A DNA stretch of 64,000 nucleotides from Stenurella melanura (Eukaryota; Arthropoda; Insecta; Coleoptera; Cerambycidae), in contig OY757309.1 in assembly GCA_963583905.1 (NCBI GenBank), positions 116,561,453 to 116,625,452 on the forward strand, read 5' to 3'. Within the stretch, counting starts at the first letter, position 1. Every line of letters begins with the position of its first letter. Shown piece by piece: positions 33,363-44,926 of the stretch. Both the position numbers and the translations under genes were made by a program. The notes below the pieces were generated by a model that ran no database searches, was not told the origin of the DNA, and saw only the letters and a list, made by a program, of their open reading frames with translations.

Positions 33363-33851
33363 CGTCTACACCCCAAGCAAACACAAATAATCCCGAATGC
33401 GCATTAGTGCTTAGAGAGAAATTGAACTATTTTGTGTTATTTTGTCTGCGACCCTAATAATGCCTGCGGCGCTGATAATTATTAACAATTAGATAGCAAA
33501 CTAAAAATCAACCTAACTCACCTAACCTAAACAAATCACATGAAATAATGAAATCATTATAAGAAAAAGAAAAAAAAGATTATTTCTGCGTCAAATCAAA
33601 TCTGAATTTGTGAAAAAATACATTAATCGTTACAAGATTTAAAAAAGGTCGGTGTGTCCAGAAGTTGAACCGGGGACCTCTCGCACCCTAAGCGAGAACA
33701 TTATCCATATGCCAACCATACACCTGACAATCAGCGCTATAGCATGGAATAAATAGGTTGACAAGGCGGTACAATAACCAACCGTTATTCGTCTGCCGCA
33801 GCAGCACTAATGCGCATGCGGGCTTATTTGTGTGTGCTTGGGGTGTAGACG
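33363..33851. mobile_element. TIR element carrying a tRNA-Pro-like segment
   Basis: Inverted arms of 49 bp lie at 33363-33411 and 33802-33851. They share CGTCTACACCCCAAGCA and ATGCGCATTAGTGCT (complement on the right) and differ at a few sites. The interior is AT-rich with the tRNA-like sequence at 33650-33727. No transposase. Confidence 0.6.
33650..33727 (-). tRNA. tRNA-Pro(AGG)-like sequence, probable pseudogene or SINE head
   Basis: On the minus strand a six-base anticodon stem TCTCGC/GCGAGA encloses the loop TTAGGGT, giving anticodon AGG. It is followed by AGGTCCCCGG and a B-box GGTTCAACTTC. The T stem has one mismatch and one wobble pair, and only about five acceptor pairs form (GGTGT/ACACC). 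A T run follows the acceptor end as a Pol III terminator. The degraded arms argue against a working tRNA gene. Confidence 0.5.
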
Positions 33852-35110
33852 TTAGTAGCAAAACGCGCAAAGACGTATCTTCTCCTGTCCTCGGGGCTCC
33901 AAAGCACAGTTTTGCCTACATATGAAACGTTACTTATTCATACAGTTTGAAGTGTTACAAAAAAGTTACAAAGAACCTGTTTTCCCTGAAGTTGACAATA
34001 TAGTAATAAAATATGTCATAACTTTAAGGACTAAAGACATTTAATTTAGTTTTTAAATGTTTTTTCAACAGGCCCTCGAGGTTTTCAGAAAAAATTGGAA
34101 AACAATAGAAGGCTGTCAAAAAATTTTCTGTTCAAAGTTTTAAGCCTGTTCAGGCTAAACTACCTAATGTAAAGGAGATTTAAGCACAGACCAAAAATAT
34201 TTATATCAGAATTATTTGGCGATTTTCTCTGGTAACTTTACAACAGATTTATCATATAACATATCCCGGACTTTTGCCAATGGAATTCTATGTGTATATG
34301 CTACTGCAGAAGCGTCTTCGGAAATTTTGGACATTTTAGCAAACTTCGTTAAAAGAGTGTATTCCCCTACATGGTTTGATTTAAAATTTAAGCCATCATG
34401 TTTAGATGGTCCAAAACATTTATTCAACATGATTCAGATTTCAGAAAGATATCTTCCAGAAAGCATGCTTAAGATAGTAGATCTAGTAATTAGGAGGAAT
34501 TCGTTTTTCGCCCACCCAGAAGCATATACGTAATCTGCAGGCGCATAAGGCCTAGCTGTCCGCTTCTGGTTTTTAAGTAGTAATCGTTGCCAAGTGCACC
34601 ATGAAAACAACAGTCAATAAAATTACAGTAAATTTTGACAACTTAAATTCAACAACAATTGTCATTGATATTTCATGTTTGTTTTTTGCATTTATTTTTA
34701 ACATGTCGAGCGGTAGTGAAATAATTTCTAATAATTTTCCATTTCTTGTATATTTTTTGGAAAATGTAAACATCTATTTAAAATCTCTGGGGAGGAAAGT
34801 GCAGCACATGCGTCACTTACATTGCGGCTCACAGTTGACTGACTTATACCAACAAAACTATTCGATCGACAAACTAAATGGGTCCAATTTATTTAAATTT
34901 ACACGTATTCTCTGAGCTTCTTGCTCTGCATCCTCTATATCTTGCAGAATTTGGTCTGCTAACAAAATTTCATGCACGTTCATTAAAAAAAACCTTTAAT
35001 AATTAAGCAACGAATTTAACAAAAAATCGTCTACACAAAAATTAAAGATCTCATGTCAAACCGCATGTGACAGATTAAAGAGTCTAATTTGGTCAGGGAG
35101 TGACTGTTCC
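33852..35110. other. Unassigned DNA with a weak minus-strand ORF
   Basis: The minus-strand frame 34212-34430 (72 codons, MLNKCFGPSKHDGLNF...) can be extended upstream through one stop to about 34550 (ADYVYASGWAKNEFLL), suggesting an old protein-coding remnant. No family recognised. The opposite-strand ORFs here are shadows. Confidence 0.3.
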
Positions 35111-35128
35111 CTTGCAAATTTGTAAGAG

Positions 35129-35492
35129 ATGAAACCGGGGAGCGCGTTCTCCTACCTACCGAGAGAAGCATTATTTAAGAATATGATTCTCTATTCCCCA
35201 AGAGAACTACGCCGACTTTCTCTCGGCTTTTCTACTCCCCGGAATTCAAGAATAGGGTCCTTGAATATGATTTTCTATTCCCCAGGAGAACGACACCCAC
35301 TTTCTCTCGGCTGTTCTACTTCCCGGAATTCAAGAATAGGGTCCCTGAATACAATTTTCTATTCCCCAAGAGAACCACGCCCACTTTCTCTCGGCCGTTC
35401 TACTCCCCGGAATTCAAGAATAGGGTCCCTGGACAACATCTCAAATATCATTCGAAAGATACTTATCCTTCTCGCACAGGACAGGGTATAAA
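35129..35492 (+). repeat. 84-bp tandem repeat (three copies) upstream of a TATA box
   Basis: The units start at 35191, 35275 and 35359, each CTATTCCCC...GGAATTCAAGAATAGGG with a few substitutions. The period of 84 keeps an open frame of 120 codons, but the product (repeating FYSPREPRPLSLGRSTPRNS) looks like a translation of a minisatellite. GGTATAAAAGTA at 35485-35496 is a strong TATA-box candidate just downstream, so this may be the enhancer and promoter part of an LTR. Confidence 0.65.
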
Positions 35493-35599
35493 AGTACTTT
35501 GTCAGCAGGAAGAAGTACCAGCTGGGCTTACACGGCGGCAAATAGCAGCTGACGGGGAATATCCTGATGGGTACACTGAAGTCGACTAAGGACTAGGGT

Positions 35600-35870
35600 T
35601 AAGCCTTAACAGAAGGGCGAGCCTAGAGCAACAAGACCTGGCGTAGATAAATGCTGTCATCAATGAAGAATTACTAGGCGATGCCGACATTTGGCAAATT
35701 AACTGTGCCGTGTACAACGCCACCGCCGCCCGCCGACTTGTTTTCCGAGCACAGCCCATGCCTCGAACGGTACCGAGAAAGCTAAGCGGCATATGCAGAA
35801 AAGGCAACATACAGTTAGTTAGACAAGAAGCTTCTCGAATCCAGAGTGTGGCAGAATATGTATAGTTTAT
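35600..35870 (+). pseudogene. Possible non-LTR ORF fragment
   Basis: The plus-strand reading INAVINEELLGDADIWQIN, then AVYNATAARRLVF, then a basic PMPRTVPRKLSG segment resembles the linker region upstream of the RT in some insect non-LTR elements (a Tyr-Ala-Ala-rich box followed by a basic PPW-like stretch). No RT follows. The minus-strand ORF 35586-35921 is its shadow. Confidence 0.3.
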
Positions 35871-35879
35871 CTCAGACTT

Positions 35880-37160
35880 ATTCTGGGTATAAAAAGTGCC
35901 AGGATCTTTGATATTTACCACATAGATAAAGGCGCCGATACTTTTTATACCGATCAGATAGATGAGGAAAAATATAACAGCTAGTGGGGCTTTTACGTCA
36001 AACGTCCGGTCGGACTAAGACGCCAAGACCATACTCTAAATCTAACAATTCTTCCTACAATTAAGCAGCACTGCCTAGGTAGGATTCGAGTGCTTATGGT
36101 TATTTAAAAGTTGAAAAGATGGGTATGGAACAAAAGCATTGCTTGGAATCAACGACATATGTTATAAAGTGAAATATAATAATACTCCAAGAAACATGTA
36201 AAACCAATTTAAAAATTTGGTCTTGTTCACCCTCCGATCTCAGCAATAACAACACAAAGAAATAATATCATCAGAAACAACCGTCTATCGACAAACATTA
36301 GGGCATAACAACAAATAAACCACTGAATATTGTTTATTCAGTGGGTTTTTGCTTTTACAGTAATTTATGGCTTTTGTCTTTCTTAATTAGTTCAGTTTTC
36401 AAGATCTGTCTCGTTTAGATTTCTGAATGTTGATACATTTTAAAATAAATGTATTTTGCTTCTCTCATCAGTCGATGAGTAGAAAACAGTGAAAATTATA
36501 TGTCTGCCATTTTAAGCGATTTGCAACGGTAAGTTTTATTGCACGTTCAGAAGTTGGGTAATTAGGTGGCTCTTTGTCAGCATACCTACAAAAACGAGGA
36601 GTAACATTGAAATTTCAGCAACAGTATGTATTCGATATTCATATGATTCACAAGGTCCGATAATAATTGAAAAAGTATTAGGTTACTTCAGCCTTTCTAC
36701 GGAACAAAAACCATTGACTTGGGTTTAATTTTTTTCTGCTACGCCCTGTGGTGATGGTTTTATTGTTTCTTTCATTCTTAGAAATATTACTTCAAATGTA
36801 TCACTAATTTCAACTAAATAATAAACTCAACAACTAAATGGCAATCAAGTTGTATAGATACAGCTAATAAAACAAAGACAAACATAATTATACGCTGAAT
36901 CGCATCATAAAAATACGTCCCTACGATTCGTCAAGTAAATAGTTGAATAAGACACGTTATGGAAAAACATGTCTAATAAGGATAAGAATCGAATTGGCAG
37001 AACAAAACATGTAGAGATATGACTAAGATAATGTAAAAAATTTATTTACCAACTTCGCTAACTAGAATATGATATAAAGTGGATACGATTCATTTTAGAA
37101 TAATCCTGCTCTCAATTTTTATGTATGCCAGTTTGTGCAAAAGAGTTGAGAAGTATACAT
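35880..37160. other. No gene seen
   Basis: AT-rich DNA. A second TATA-like word with an inverted partner (tataaaaagt at 35889 and actttttata at 35939) and a 10-bp hairpin at 36320-36344 are the only structures noticed. Confidence 0.4.
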
Positions 37161-37164
37161 TTTC

Positions 37165-37530
37165 ATAAGTGTTGTTCCAATTTGCTGACGATATTTGCAT
37201 TTACACTGAAAACAGTATAATCGATCACGGTATTAACAAGTTGTCTCAAACCATAGATGAAATAAAAAATTGGGCATACAAAAACGGATTGAGCAATTGA
37301 GCATATCGGAAACTGAAAAACCACTTACCACTTAAAAGTACGCAGTTACCATCAGTCACAAGGCTTGGACCATACAAAATTTCAAGTAAAACCACTATTA
37401 AGTATCATGGAATATTATTAGGTAAAAAACTTCTCCGAAAAAACCACATCACTTAAATCACAAAAAAACCGAAAACCGAAAACTCTATTATCAAAGTATT
37501 TATTAGAAGCACATGGGGAGTATATTTCAA
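37165..37530 (+). pseudogene. Non-LTR reverse transcriptase fragment
   Basis: Starting near 37172 the frame reads FQFADDICIYTENS (motif C with both aspartates), INKLSQTIDEIKNWAYKNGLS, then after a shift PYKISSKTTIKYHGILLGKK near 37370, which is the thumb segment. Upstream fingers and palm motifs are missing. It is unlike the two jockey-type copies in this window. Confidence 0.7.
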
Positions 37531-37578
37531 AATAGCCTTATTTTTCTACAAATAATTAGTAAGATCGATCATCGACTT

Positions 37579-38045
37579 TGTCGGGTAGGCGTTAAATGAA
37601 TTTGACCAAGTTTACTAAAAGACAGGTTAGCTCATTAGAATCGATGAATGCTACGTCACGTATAGACCTCGATGAGAGCTGCTTGCGGCTGTTTTTCCTC
37701 ATTTTATAGAAAAAAGTTTCAAAATTATTCTTTCAGTGTACAATTCTATCCTAACCAAATATATACCTTACATATAAACATAGAAGTACTTCATGTGACA
37801 TATATTACAAAACAACCTGTTTTTTAGTGACCTTGGGTACTGACAGTCAGCTGAGTTCGGTCGTTCTATCAGGATAGTGTTGTCCATTTTCACTATTGGC
37901 CTCTCTTTCTAATGTCTCCGTCTGATTGTCACACCGTGGCAACTGCGCGAGAACTCAAATTTAAATGTCGATGTCAATGGCGCCATTGCTAAAAGATAAA
38001 AGGTTTTCCGCCGGCTGTCCTATTTTGTTAATTCTCTAATCTTTG
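37579..38045 (-). repeat. Dispersed repeat, copy A (same family as 53988-54590)
   Basis: About 470 bp starting TGTCGGGTA and ending CTAATCTTT match 54116-54590 in the same orientation, at roughly 90% by eye. Copy A lacks the left inverted end seen in copy B. It joins the end of the BEL/Pao integrase remnant directly, so it could be either a 5'-truncated TIR element or part of the BEL/Pao 3' end. Confidence 0.7.
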
Positions 38046-39060
38046 CCTTCGTTATAGCTTGCTCTGTAGTTCCACCGGAAGTCTTAACAGTGTCGACTCT
38101 AGCAACGCCATCGGCTCCTGCATATGTAACTCACATATTCGACCCAATTTCCAGTGTATCGGAGGAGGCTTCTCGTTCATTATAACAACTAGTTCACTCT
38201 TTTGTTTGTGACATTGCGGTTTGATGCATTGGTGCCGTTGATGTAACTAAGACAAATACTCACTTTTCCATGTGTAAAAGAAATGCTGGACTACTGGTTG
38301 AACTCTTTGATATCGGAGTAACATATTATATTATACGTTACATCTCTCACACCGGAGTCTGCTAAGTCAAGGGACGGTCAATCAAAAAATGCGCAGGGGG
38401 TGAGTTGAGTTAGGTCGTCGGGATTGAAAGTCATAGGACATAAGGGTCGGGAGTTAGGAATTGACTCTATTTGCTCCAGCAAGGTTTATAGTTCTTCGAA
38501 CGCCAAATGAGCGTTTCCAACTAATCGTTTGAGGTATTTTCTCGAATTAACTGCAGCTTCCCATAGTCCAACGAAATGAGGGGAATATGTAGGAATAAGT
38601 GCCAATTCAAATCTTCATTGGCAAGCGACTCAAACAGAGTATCAAAATCCCGTACTTACTAACATTTCTCCTAACTCTTTCAATTCAGATTTTGCACCAA
38701 CAAAATTACTGCCATTGTCAGAATACATAAGTATTTCGAGGCTTACCGCGACGAACCACAAATCTGCGCATAGTCATAATAAAAGCTTCAGTCGAAAGTC
38801 CAGACACGTTTTGTCAAAAACAAATAAAAATGGAAATATAAAATGTTGACTACCTTCTCCTTTCTTGGGGATGGTGTCACAAGCCGAACTGAGAGATTGC
38901 CCATAAGGAGGCAAGAGGCACGTATATGGCTTGGGATTCATTGAGACGCGATGTGCAATTGCTAAGTGCCTTTCTAGCTAACTTTCGATCTGATAAAACT
39001 CAATAATATTCTCGAATTGACGATAACAATATAGCTATGGTCCAACATGCAACAGTCTTA
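38046..39060 (-). pseudogene. BEL/Pao retrotransposon integrase remnant
   Basis: Reading from the right on the minus strand: TEAFIMTMRRFVVRRGKPR near 38770 (in shifting frames), MYSDNGSNFVGAKSELKEL near 38700 (catalytic Asp with the GSNF box), SPHFVGLWEAAVNSRKYLKR near 38560 (catalytic Glu region), LEQIESIPNSRPLCPM near 38460, DDLTQLTP near 38410. The C-terminal segment follows with EYLSQLHQR-like and PPIHWKLGRI pieces near 38160-38260. Many stops and shifts. The NSRPL box is diagnostic of BEL/Pao. Confidence 0.85.
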
Positions 39061-40084
39061 AATGTTCGTATACGCCCGTTCAGCATTTTTTAAATTTTAT
39101 AAACCGAAAGTAGAACACTTTTAAAACAATTTTCAAATATTTATGTGCTTATTCGAACGTATAAGCCCTTAAATAAATTACCTACCAAAGTTTATTTCGC
39201 GCGAAAACGGGGCGGAGCATCGCGTGACGTCACTTTGCATATGGTGACAGTCGAATTTTTTACTTTTAAGTTAACACATTTTTACATATTTTTCTTCAAA
39301 TGCCAAATTAACTCATTTCATGACATTAAAGTTAGGCAGATTTTAATAGACTACTGACTATTGTAGTAAACTTAAACTCTTTCGCCGTTATGCAGAATGA
39401 CGTCACGAGTCGGCGAGGCGCTTTGTACTGAAACCCAATCTTTAACATTGAATATCTAAGGATTGAATATAGTCATGAAGCTGAAATTTTAATAGCATTT
39501 AGATGATCGAGTACTGTTGAATACCATAAAAAATAACAACAAAAGAAATCAGTAGGTAACAAGCCCATTTTGTATTATATAGACTACGTCCAAGGGGCAG
39601 AGTTACTTCTAAATTCGACGCGAGAGCTTACGCTGAGCATAGCTGTAAATTTTGGACTTTAATTTTCCCATCTGTTCAGTAATGAAAATAGCGAAGAGTC
39701 ATTTTAATAGTGTTTTTTGATTATAAATAAAACATGAAGAAAACGAAGCCACCTGCAAATAAATGTTGTCCTCCAGACTGTCATGTTATTGTTTCCTATG
39801 TGGAAACATAACCTTGAAAGGGGAGCAAAATCAAAGCATTGAAAAGAGTCAAATAAGTAAAAGTATGATTTTAATCTTAATTTATTCGAAAATTATTGCA
39901 GTAAATCTGTAAAAGTAATATCGGCGAATTTAATGGAATGTTTAGTTTCCTTAAATCCAGACCACAAAATTATATTATTCATTATTGTAGGTTATTCTGT
40001 CAATGTAAAAAATATATAATTATTACTTTCAAACCTAAAATTGAGAAAATTTGAAATGCGTAACTTTTACGTACCTTTTTATAA
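39061..40084. other. No gene seen
   Basis: AT-rich. The 70-codon ORF at 39145-39357 has no motif. Confidence 0.4.
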
Positions 40085-41045
40085 TACCGGGTGGTATAAA
40101 AATATGGGGATATTTAGCAGGATAACTTGAAAAATATGAATCCTAGAAAAAAACTAAATACTGAAGTTGTAGGAAATTTTCCTGACTGTCTGACGGTGGC
40201 CTTGAATTTGACTTAGACCGCGACCTTCAAGGTCATTTGACGGTCAAGTCGATTTTTAAAATGAAACCCCCTACTTTTACATTTGGATATGACCTTCGGC
40301 ACTTACAAAATTGACCTCCAAAGGTCATCTTTACTTTACCCTTGAACTTCAATTTACGCTTGAACTTCAATTTTGCAAAAGCGAATAATAGATGTGTGCC
40401 CCGAGATTACACCAGAAATGATAAGAAGTACAATTGATAATTTTTATATCCGTCTAGCTCACTGTCAAACTGCCAATGGCGAACAATTTGAACACCTGCT
40501 GTAATAACAAGACAAGTACGGGAACAGCAGGATAACTTGAAAAATAGGAATCCTAGGAAAAACTTTAAATACACAAGTTGTAGGAAATTTCCCTGGCTAT
40601 TTGACGGCGACCTTATATTTAACATTGACCCCGGGCTTCAAGGTCATTTGAAAGTCAAGCCGATATTTTGAAATGGAACCATTTATCTTTAACCCCGGAA
40701 ATGAAACGAGCGGAAAATTTTACGTTCGGAGATGAACTTTGGCACTTACAAAATTATGGTGTAAGGATGAGCCTTAGAGATTAATTTTGTCAGTGCCGAA
40801 AGTCATATCCAAACGTAAAACTGTCTGCTTGTTTCATTTCCTGGTTAAAAGTAGGGGGTTCGATTTGAAAAAACCGACATGATCCTCAAATGACCTTGAA
40901 GGTCACAATCAAGATCAAATCCAAGATCACCGTCAGATAACCAGGGAAATTTCCTACAACTGTTGTATTTAAACTGTTTTTTTAGAATTCGTATTTCTCA
41001 AGTTATCTTGCTGTTCCCATACTTTTGTGCCAACCAGTATAAGTA
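40085..41045. mobile_element. Palindromic element with an internal direct copy
   Basis: The left arm (40085-40330) and right arm (40760-41045) are reverse complements, with 'gcaggataacttgaaaaat', 'gttgtaggaaatt' and 'gaccttcaaggtcattt' on the left and complements on the right. A second direct copy of the left arm lies at 40505-40760. The ends are related (ATACCGGGTGGTATAAAA and its degenerate complement). This looks like an element that inserted into, or was duplicated within, another copy of itself. Confidence 0.7.
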
Positions 41046-41399
41046 ATATTAATATCACATAAATACAGCTACACAAAAAAAAACAAACGTTTTGATATAT
41101 TTCTCAATAAGTGACGCTGACAGATAGGAGGTCCAATTTTATGGTTGTTTCACATTTTTACATATCTCGCTTTCCCTACCGCTCGTGTGATGTTCTCTTT
41201 GAGATAACTCCATATAGTATTTTGATCTTCGTCATGTAGTAGGTTGACTTCACATATATTCATTGAATTTATTTTGGAAAGCCGGATGATCAGTTATGGT
41301 GAGTAGAGTTTTTGTATTCTCCCTCGGCACATTTTCAGTTTCAGCGAGAAGGTGCACATGGGTAGTTCATGGTTTGAATCACAGTCAGTGCCAGGCAGA

Positions 41400-41990
41400 G
41401 TTTAACAGAACTTTATTGATGATACATATATATGGTCAATCTGGTTTCTAAATCTACCGCTAGGTAGATTAACAATTTGCCCCTTTCATTTCGTTCATTT
41501 CGTTCTCCGATACCGAATTTGCCAACAAATGCTCGCAAATGATGATCTTTCAGCTTGGAACTACCTTTGGCGTTGAAATCACCCATAACAATGGTAATTT
41601 CTCTGGTTATAGTGTGGTGTAAAATTTCCAGATCTTCATAAAACGATTTCAACTCCTCTACTTCTGCAGAAGCTGTAGGTGCATAAACTTGTACCAAATT
41701 CATTATTGTTGTATAGTATGTCGTTGATCCTTGGGGAAATTATCCGACGACTGGCAGCTCTATATTCAAGATCTTATCTAGTTATTTTGTTACAGATTCA
41801 GATCCCTACTTCATTCCGGCTAACGTTACTCAAGTCAATATCTTACTTTTATTTTGTTAACCCCTTTAATAATGGACTGGATTGGTGGTGCGAGCGGCAG
41901 ATGTCATAAGGAATGTGAGGCCTTAGTCTCTAGTGTGTAGGTACATCAAAATCTAAGCTTCTGGACTCTACTAGAGCGCTTTACTTATTT
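41400..41990 (-). pseudogene. RTE-clade non-LTR endonuclease fragment
   Basis: The 41413-41703 frame reads NLVQVYAPTASAEVEELKSFYEDL, TIVMGDFNAKGSSKL and FGIGERNERNERGKLL, which are the VYAPT, GDFN and GxGxRNxRG blocks of the endonuclease in RTE elements. Upstream sequence to about 41900 holds degenerate RRIISPRINDILYNN pieces of the same domain in other frames. No RT follows on the downstream side, so only the endonuclease end survives. Confidence 0.8.
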
Positions 41991-42472
41991 ACCTCTATTT
42001 ACGCTCCAACCACCCACCAGAACAAGCTCAAAATAGAATCTAGTTCCGAATTTCGCTGTGATACAGATGATTATTAAATGCCAAGAAAATATCTTAAACC
42101 CTTCCTGAAAAGCCGCGCGCACAAAAAAAATTACAGACAGACCGACAGACAGTTTTTTTTTCTCGCTCAAATTTATAATCTCGGCGTTTCATATCATACT
42201 TAACCTATTGCAACAAAAAAATTGATTTTTTGTACGATTACTATACTTGCACTACACTACGTGGATGTGGACGTAATAGTGATTCACTCCTTACGTTTTT
42301 ATTTCAATAGATCGAAGATCACATCAATTTTCAATTCTTTAAAAGTGAGGATAAGAGTTATATGCATAAGGTCAACACGAAACTAAAAACAATACCTGTC
42401 GCACATAAGTATTGGATGCTTTATTTTCGAATCATAGTGAGGCAGATATACCTACATCATTCATATGAAATA

Positions 42473-44010
42473 CAGGGTGCAATTAGTTTCATGTCATTAA
42501 AAAAAACTGGTAATAGGGACCGACTAGACAAACAGAACACCTATATGACCTTTTTCTCTAGGGGCACTTTGAAAAAACTGGATGTTGTAGTTCCGAATAT
42601 TAGAAATAATAAAAAACTGTAATACCCGACTTGTGTTCCCGTCGGTGGAAGTGCGGCACTTTGATGGGATTATTTTTATCGAACTTTTTACACCACTAAT
42701 TATGAAAATGTAAATAATTCCTTCTCTTTCGGCACAACGAAAGCATAGCATGGCCGCAGGGTTTAAATAGGATTTGTTTACATGTGTTTTTTAATTTGAA
42801 ACAAAGCTATTGTAGCTTTTATTGTCGTTTATAAGAATTTATAAAATTTAAAAGTGGTTTATAAACATTTGTAACATTGTGTTAAAAGCGTAAAAAATTA
42901 GTAATTGTTTTATGAAATTGGAAAACGAACAGTTAGACTTCCGAGATACGATAACAGAAAATAGTTGTGTATTTTAAGTTAGGAAAAAATTTGATTTTTT
43001 TAACAAATTGAGCGCATAATTTTTCCCAATCAGGTATCGAATACTAAAAATCAAGTCTTTGATCTCTATGAAAATCAATGTAAACAATAATAAACAGATA
43101 AAAACAAGACAACGAATACTAATAATAATAATCATACCTTTAATGCCCAATAGGTAACACCCAATAACTGAACAATTCTTTTCAATTTTTTACAAAAATT
43201 GTTCGAAATGACCTCCATCTCCACGTATACACATTTCGGTACGTCATTTTTTTATGGTTTCTATGCACATTAAAATACGTCGTTGCAATTGTTCTAAAGC
43301 TCTCCGCACCAGCTGCATTTCCCCCACTTTCTCCATGTACCAAGTCCATATCCGCGAGCTCTGGATAAGTGTAATCTCCCATAATGTCCAAAATCTGCAT
43401 TTTAAAACACCACACTAAACTGTGAATTAACGTTATCAATAAAGAAAACAGAAAGAAAAACTTGGTCCAAAATCCAAAAAGTAACACAAAAAGCACGAAC
43501 GAGAAGTAGTGTCTTACGTAATCAAGTACTAACGACTTGAACGATAAGTCAATAAAATAAATCTTAACATAAGTGGCACAAAATTCAAAAAGAAAAGCAA
43601 CAGACAAAACTAAGGAACGGGTACGTCATGCGTACGTTCTTTACCAAGTAAGGACAAAACTGAAATTATTACTTGAGAATATTACAAGGGAGAAATAGCA
43701 CGCCTAATAGGATAATTGGCCGCGAAGAAGCAAAAAACATGACGATGTCCTCTGTCGGTCGCTTTTAACTGCTTTGTCGGCATATTTATTTGCAGGAATG
43801 TCAGAGTGTCTCGTGCGACAAGATGCGAGGCAATAAAACCTACCCCAATATGCCAGCAGTTTTCAAACTAGGTTATTAAGTATTTGGAAATTTTTGTTTA
43901 TTTTTTTTTCTCCAAAACTATGAGCTTTAGACCCCATGTCATATAAAGTTTTTTTGTTTGTCTTGTCGTTCCCTACCTTTTTTTAATGACATGAAACTAA
44001 TTACACCCTG
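42473..44010 (-). mobile_element. Mariner-like element (TA-flanked), internally deleted
   Basis: Ends CAGGGTG...CACCCTG are flanked by TA on both sides (42471-42472 and 44011-44012). Inverted repeats of about 80 bp continue inward through TTAGTTTCATGTCATTAAAA. The interior holds a DUF4817 transposase remnant with only the first and last pieces of the protein. Length 1538 bp. Confidence 0.8.
43182..43400 (-). pseudogene. DUF4817 mariner-like transposase: N- and C-terminal scraps joined
   Basis: On the minus strand, near 43384, MGDYTYPELADMDLVHGESGGN is the start of the DUF4817 helix-turn-helix domain. After a jump the frame reads ALEQLQRRILMCIET, a stop, then CIRGDGGHFEQFL and the terminator, which is the usual C-terminus of these transposases. 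The whole DDE domain between is deleted. The longer 141-codon ORF to 43607 has a hydrophobic N-terminal part that I regard as non-coding. Confidence 0.75.
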
Positions 44011-44012
44011 TA

Positions 44013-44926
44013 TATATGCCACCATTACCTTATAATATCTATAATAATAGTCACTAATATACCTGATCCTCTCGCTGCATATATTGAAAAGATAAGCAAT
44101 AATCATAATAACTAGGTACTTCAAAACATGAAGAGCAACAACTACTTATTTGAATTAAATTGAATCTAAATTTGGTATTTTCTGCGTTTTGCGTTACCTG
44201 CAGTCACGATCCTCATAAAGTAAACTGGACTTCACAAGACACGCTCCCTAAGATAAACTTTTGACACCCACATTCATGGTCATTGTGATAGGTTGTCAGC
44301 TTATAGGGATCCGATAGGGATATCAACTGATGTAGTGTTGGTTATGTTTTTATTTCGTGGTATGTTGTTAAATGTATTATATTTTCGTTAAAGTAATACT
44401 TTTTCCAGAAATGCCTATGTTGCCAGAAATGGTGCCTCTAAACAAAAAAATTCTTTAACAATGTATGATCATTGAAATATTTATAGTAAACTTTTACCAA
44501 TTTACATTGAAGAAGAGACTAAAATAATCGTCTTATACGAGACAAATTTCTAAACTAATTGAATCGCATGAAAATAGGACCTTAAATTTTAACCTATGTA
44601 GCTGTTATCACAACGATAATAATTTACAACTAGGTAAGTATATAATAAATTACCAATTTTAATTTATACAAATAAGTACCGTTTCCTCATTCTTTGATAT
44701 ATTTAATTTACTGGTGGACATACCCTTTATATTTCGTTTTATTAATGACAATATTTCGTCAATATCTAAATTTAACTATGACTAGCAATTCAAGAAATTT
44801 ATAAATAAACAGCTCCATTCCTCCACCCAAATGTCATTCAGTTAATGAGAATTATTTGGCCATTAGATAGTGAGATCTCCTTATGATTATGTTACGTTAA
44901 AGTTTTTAACTTATTTCTTCTGTTCT
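44013..44926. other. No gene seen
   Basis: AT-rich DNA without ORFs or repeats that I could support. Confidence 0.4.

Noticed and set aside
35191..35442. CRISPR-like regular repeats
   Set aside because: Units are contiguous 84-bp tandem copies without spacers, in a eukaryotic sequence.
36320..36344. 10-bp hairpin followed by T run, like a bacterial terminator
   Set aside because: Eukaryotic context, no gene upstream; single short hairpin expected by chance.
43400..43607. Hydrophobic N-terminal half of a 141-codon ORF
   Set aside because: Phe/Leu-rich translation of AT-rich DNA upstream of the real transposase start; no splice or promoter evidence.
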